Assembly: GCA_036417435.1 (NCBI GenBank)
Contig: CM070904.1
Location: 63,062,408 to 63,126,407, forward strand
From: Inia geoffrensis
Lineage: Eukaryota; Chordata; Mammalia; Artiodactyla; Iniidae
DNA: 64,000 bases
Direction of reading: 5' to 3'
Every line of letters begins with the position of its first letter. The stretch's first letter is position 1. This document shows, one piece after another, positions 61,201 through 64,000 of this stretch. Made by a program: the position numbers and the translations under genes. The notes below the pieces were generated by a model, which was given only the letters and a program-made list of their open reading frames with translations, was not told where the DNA came from and searched no databases.

Positions 61201-62649
61201 AAAAGAAAGAATGAGAATGCGTATGTGGTAATAATTAGCAGTCTTTGCCATATCTTGTGACTGACTAGTTAAGTTGCCTAGGGAGTTTCAAATATCACAA
61301 GATTCCACCGTGTGGAATTAAATATTAAATCAGTTTTATTATATCAAGTTGCTTGTCACTCATTTCTGCCACTGTCCTGTGGGAGAAACCAAATATATTT
61401 TTAAAAGACTTAAGTACCCTCTATTGTTTCTTTGACCAAGAGAAGAATCTTAATAAAGTAATAAAAACATCTGAAAATTTAAAAACTGATTGCCAATTTA
61501 AAAGTCAGATTACCATATTCATAAATGATTAAGTTACAGAAAACTTCCTGCATTTGATCTGCTTGTCCCCAGAGCCTTTGTATTATATAATCAGAAAATA
61601 TCTGCTTGTTGAGAAAAGAAGTATTTGTCTCTTCTTGCCCAGTTCTTGATTAAAAGAGAAATATCTACAAAAACTTGTATATAAAGGATGAAATTTTCTT
61701 AATTCTAAAATAGTTCAGATGCTGTGCTATAAACTGCTTTTTCTTTGTACTGATAAGTAAGTTGAAGAATATAAAATATTTCAAATCATCCTGTGTGCTA
61801 AGCAAAGAGCCTTATTGACTAACCAGTGAGTATAAGGTGAAAACCTCAAATATGACTAAATTTATGCTGTCTTTTTATCATAAATTACAGTTCTAAATGT
61901 TTTTCTGACAATAAATGTAAAGCTAAAAGGGTTGTGCTGTCAGATTGCTTTATTCTAGAGCTAGTCTAGACCCATGTGAAATGTAAACTCTCAAGGCTTA
62001 TGTTACCTATAAAAGCTTGTAAAACATGTTTTAAAGGAATGCGTAAAGGCATAACATGCCTTTATTTTACGTACTACTTTATTTTAAAATGCCTTTACTT
62101 TCACTTAAGATGTGAATGGCCTCATTATTGTTTACTACTCTTCCTTTTTACCTTTCTTTGCTCCTCAAAACATTTATCTTGGTGTAAAGTGTCGGTAGGA
62201 ATAAAGTAGTTCACTCTTTTTTTTTTCTACTGAAGCTACTGGTATTAGAATAAAGGCGCTTCTCGTTGTTTCTGATTGAAGGCTTATTTCTTCTATTGTA
62301 CATTGTGAGTACTTTGCCATAAACTTGTTTTCCACCTATTAGAATTTAAAATGTTTGTATCCTTTGTTCCAGGCCTTAATTTTCAGAAATATGTTCTGTT
62401 AAAACTTTTAGGCAGGTATGCTAGGCTATATATTCAAGAAGATTCATTAATAATTAGGAATATTTAAATTATGATACCCATTCAAAGATTATTTTGAGCA
62501 CCTTCTCAATGTATTGTATCAGGAACTGCTCTAAGTTACTGGGTCTACAATGAGTAGCAGAAATGCTCCCTACTTCATGAAATGGTGGCACAGACTAGTT
62601 AAGCAGAGAATAGTCAAACAATCCTGTAAATGTAAAGTTTCAAACTCTG
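61201..62649 (+). other. Intron 2, unassigned
   Basis: AT-rich, no TANK exon seen. 62480-62649 ('ttgagcaccttctcaatgt') resembles the start of an old L2-type repeat. Confidence 0.45.
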
Positions 62650-63500
62650 ATAAGTATTAGGAAGAAAAGTAAACTGCTTTTAAAATGTCTGTTAGGGATT
62701 TGACCTAATTTAGAGAAGACAATTTTTATGAAGTGATTGTGGAAGGGCAAGGTTGGGGGGCTTTCCAGGTACAAGCCCCATTGGCCTAAAGAACCGAAAG
62801 TATAAGGGAAATAATGCAATGAGAAGAGTCAAGGGCAAGACTTTGTAGAGTTTTAGAGGCCATGTTGAAGATTTTTGGTTCTTTATTCTATAATCAGTAG
62901 GGAGCCATTTAAGGTTTTTTGGGGGGACGGGTGGGAGGAGGAAAGAGTGGGTCTTATGATTAGATTTACATTTTGCAAAGAACACTATGGCTACAATGTA
63001 GAGTGGATTGGCTGATAGATTTAAGAAGAGCAGTTAGGCTATTGCAGTAGTTCATTAATGTTGGTTGCTTCAACTGTTATGTCTACATTGGAAATGAACA
63101 AGTGGATAGATTTGAGAGTATTTAAGATTAAAATTGACACTTGGTGGTGGATTGGCAATAGAACGAGTAAATGTCAAGGTTGGTTGTAGCTTTCTGGATA
63201 AATAGCGGTGCCATGTATTGAGAGAAGGAATACTAGAAAAGGACCGATTTGGTGGGGTTGCGGGGGGTTTGAAGGGTTTGTTAGTTGGAGGGAGGAGATC
63301 ATCGGATTTGAGTAAGTAAAATTTGAAATGCTTTTTCAGGAGCACTTGACCACATAGATATAGAGTTCAAAGGAGGGTTCTGCTAGAAGGAGAATTTGAA
63401 AGTCTGGGAAATAACCAACCACTGGGAATGAGATTGCCTGAAGGGAGAATATATAGCAAAAAGAGGACCTTGGTAGAGCTAGATAGACTCACATGAGTCT
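62650..63500 (-). mobile_element. L2 LINE relic, reverse-transcriptase C-terminus
   Basis: The - strand translation at 62710-62985 contains 'LKWLPTDYRIKNQKSSTW' and 'YKVLPLTLL', a degenerate form of the L2 motif around LQWLPI. The + strand shows 'agcagttaggctattgcagt' and 'gatagatttgagagtattta', characteristic of the L2 complement. Inactive. Confidence 0.8.
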
Positions 63501-63529
63501 AGCCATGGTGCTTATTTAGGGTCTTGGGC

Positions 63530-63730
63530 ATTGTGGTCAGGCAAACCTGTATTCAAATCCCAGCTCTACTACCTACTGAGAAACCTTGAGCAGGTTATTT
63601 TGTAACCCTTTGTGCCTCAGTTTTCTCATCTATAACATGTGGGAAATCGTCTCAGAAGGTTAGTTTAAGGATTAAGTGAGATAGAGAAAATAAAGCTCTC
63701 TAATTTCTGGAGCATAGTAGTCAGTGAAAT
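63530..63730 (+). mobile_element. MIR SINE
   Basis: 'tattcaaatcccagctctac', 'ccttgagcaggttattttg', 'cctcagttttctcatctat', 'aggattaagtgagataga' make a well-preserved MIR body. Confidence 0.85.
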
Positions 63731-64000
63731 GATCATATGATGATAATGTATTGATGAAAAATTTGGTTGCAGAAAAGTTCACATTTTTAAAAAAAGATAC
63801 ATACACATGTACACAGAAGTTTTGAAAGGGCAAATGCCAAAGTGTCAGTAGTAATTACCTCTGAGGAGGAAAGGAGAGCAAAGTAAAGGAAGAGACTGTC
63901 ACTTTTACTTTGTATGTATCTGGGGTTTTGTTATGGTGGTAATGGTGGACATTTTGTTGTTTTTTGCATTGTTTTCAACAAACGTGCTACTTTTGTAATT
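63731..64000 (+). other. Intron 2 at the right edge, unassigned
   Basis: No exon or named repeat seen before the window ends. Confidence 0.5.

Larger units (their letters stand above)
47696..64000 (+). other. TANK intron 2 (5' part, runs off the window)
   Basis: Begins with the donor 'gtatgtgg'. I looked for the next TANK exon (which should continue TENYEQRI...) and did not find it, so the intron is at least 16.3 kb. Repeats inside are listed separately. Confidence 0.85.

Overview
The window looks like nuclear DNA of a cetacean (whale or dolphin). It carries at least nine CHR-1-type tRNA-Glu-derived SINEs with the head 'ggcttccctggtggcgcag', three longer CHR-2-type SINEs and a cetartiodactyl-type L1. 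I saw none of the BovB LINEs that fill ruminant genomes. The background is ordinary mammalian: MIR, L2, old L1/HAL1 and Tigger/MER5 relics. Species cannot be resolved from the sequence, and CHR-2 alone would also fit hippos or ruminants. There is no bacterial, plasmid or phage content.

One host gene is recognisable: the 5' part of TANK (TRAF family member associated NF-kB activator) on the + strand. A TATA-less CpG-island promoter (about 29225-29900) contains a probable non-coding first exon ending at a splice donor (29502/29503). An intron of about 18 kb follows. The first coding exon (47548-47695) encodes the first 33 residues of TANK, and a second intron runs off the right edge. No later TANK exon was found.

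Left of the promoter (1-29200) is intergenic and repeat-rich. Its main feature is a full-length L1 on the - strand (13615-20937) with perfect 16-bp target-site duplications, a poly(A) tail, and uninterrupted ORF1 (301 aa) and ORF2 (1272 aa) with all catalytic residues examined present. It sits inside the ORF1 region of an older L1 (10187-13598 plus 20954-21310), which has an ORF1/ORF2 internal deletion and two further SINE insertions. The young L1 5' UTR contains two tandem purine-tract plus AT-rich modules and a YY1-like site at its 5' end.

Intron 1 (29503-47547) holds relics of a HAL1/L1ME element with a younger L1 3' end inserted in it, two Tigger-type elements, a HAL1 relic split by a CHR-2 SINE, L2 and MIR pieces, and an L1 3' half. 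The coding exon is bracketed by two same-orientation CHR-1 SINEs, one ending 68 bp before the exon and one starting 312 bp after it. Intron 2 holds a probable solo LTR, more SINEs, a decayed near-full-length L1 (53056-58345) with three nested SINEs, and L2/MIR remnants.

I found no new protein system. The points most worth checking are the intact L1 and its repeated 5' UTR, the SINE pair around TANK exon 2, the 3'-truncated SINE copies with intact target-site duplications, and a template-switch-like palindrome in an old L1. Repeat family names below are recalled from consensus phrases and not from a database search, so subfamily calls are tentative.
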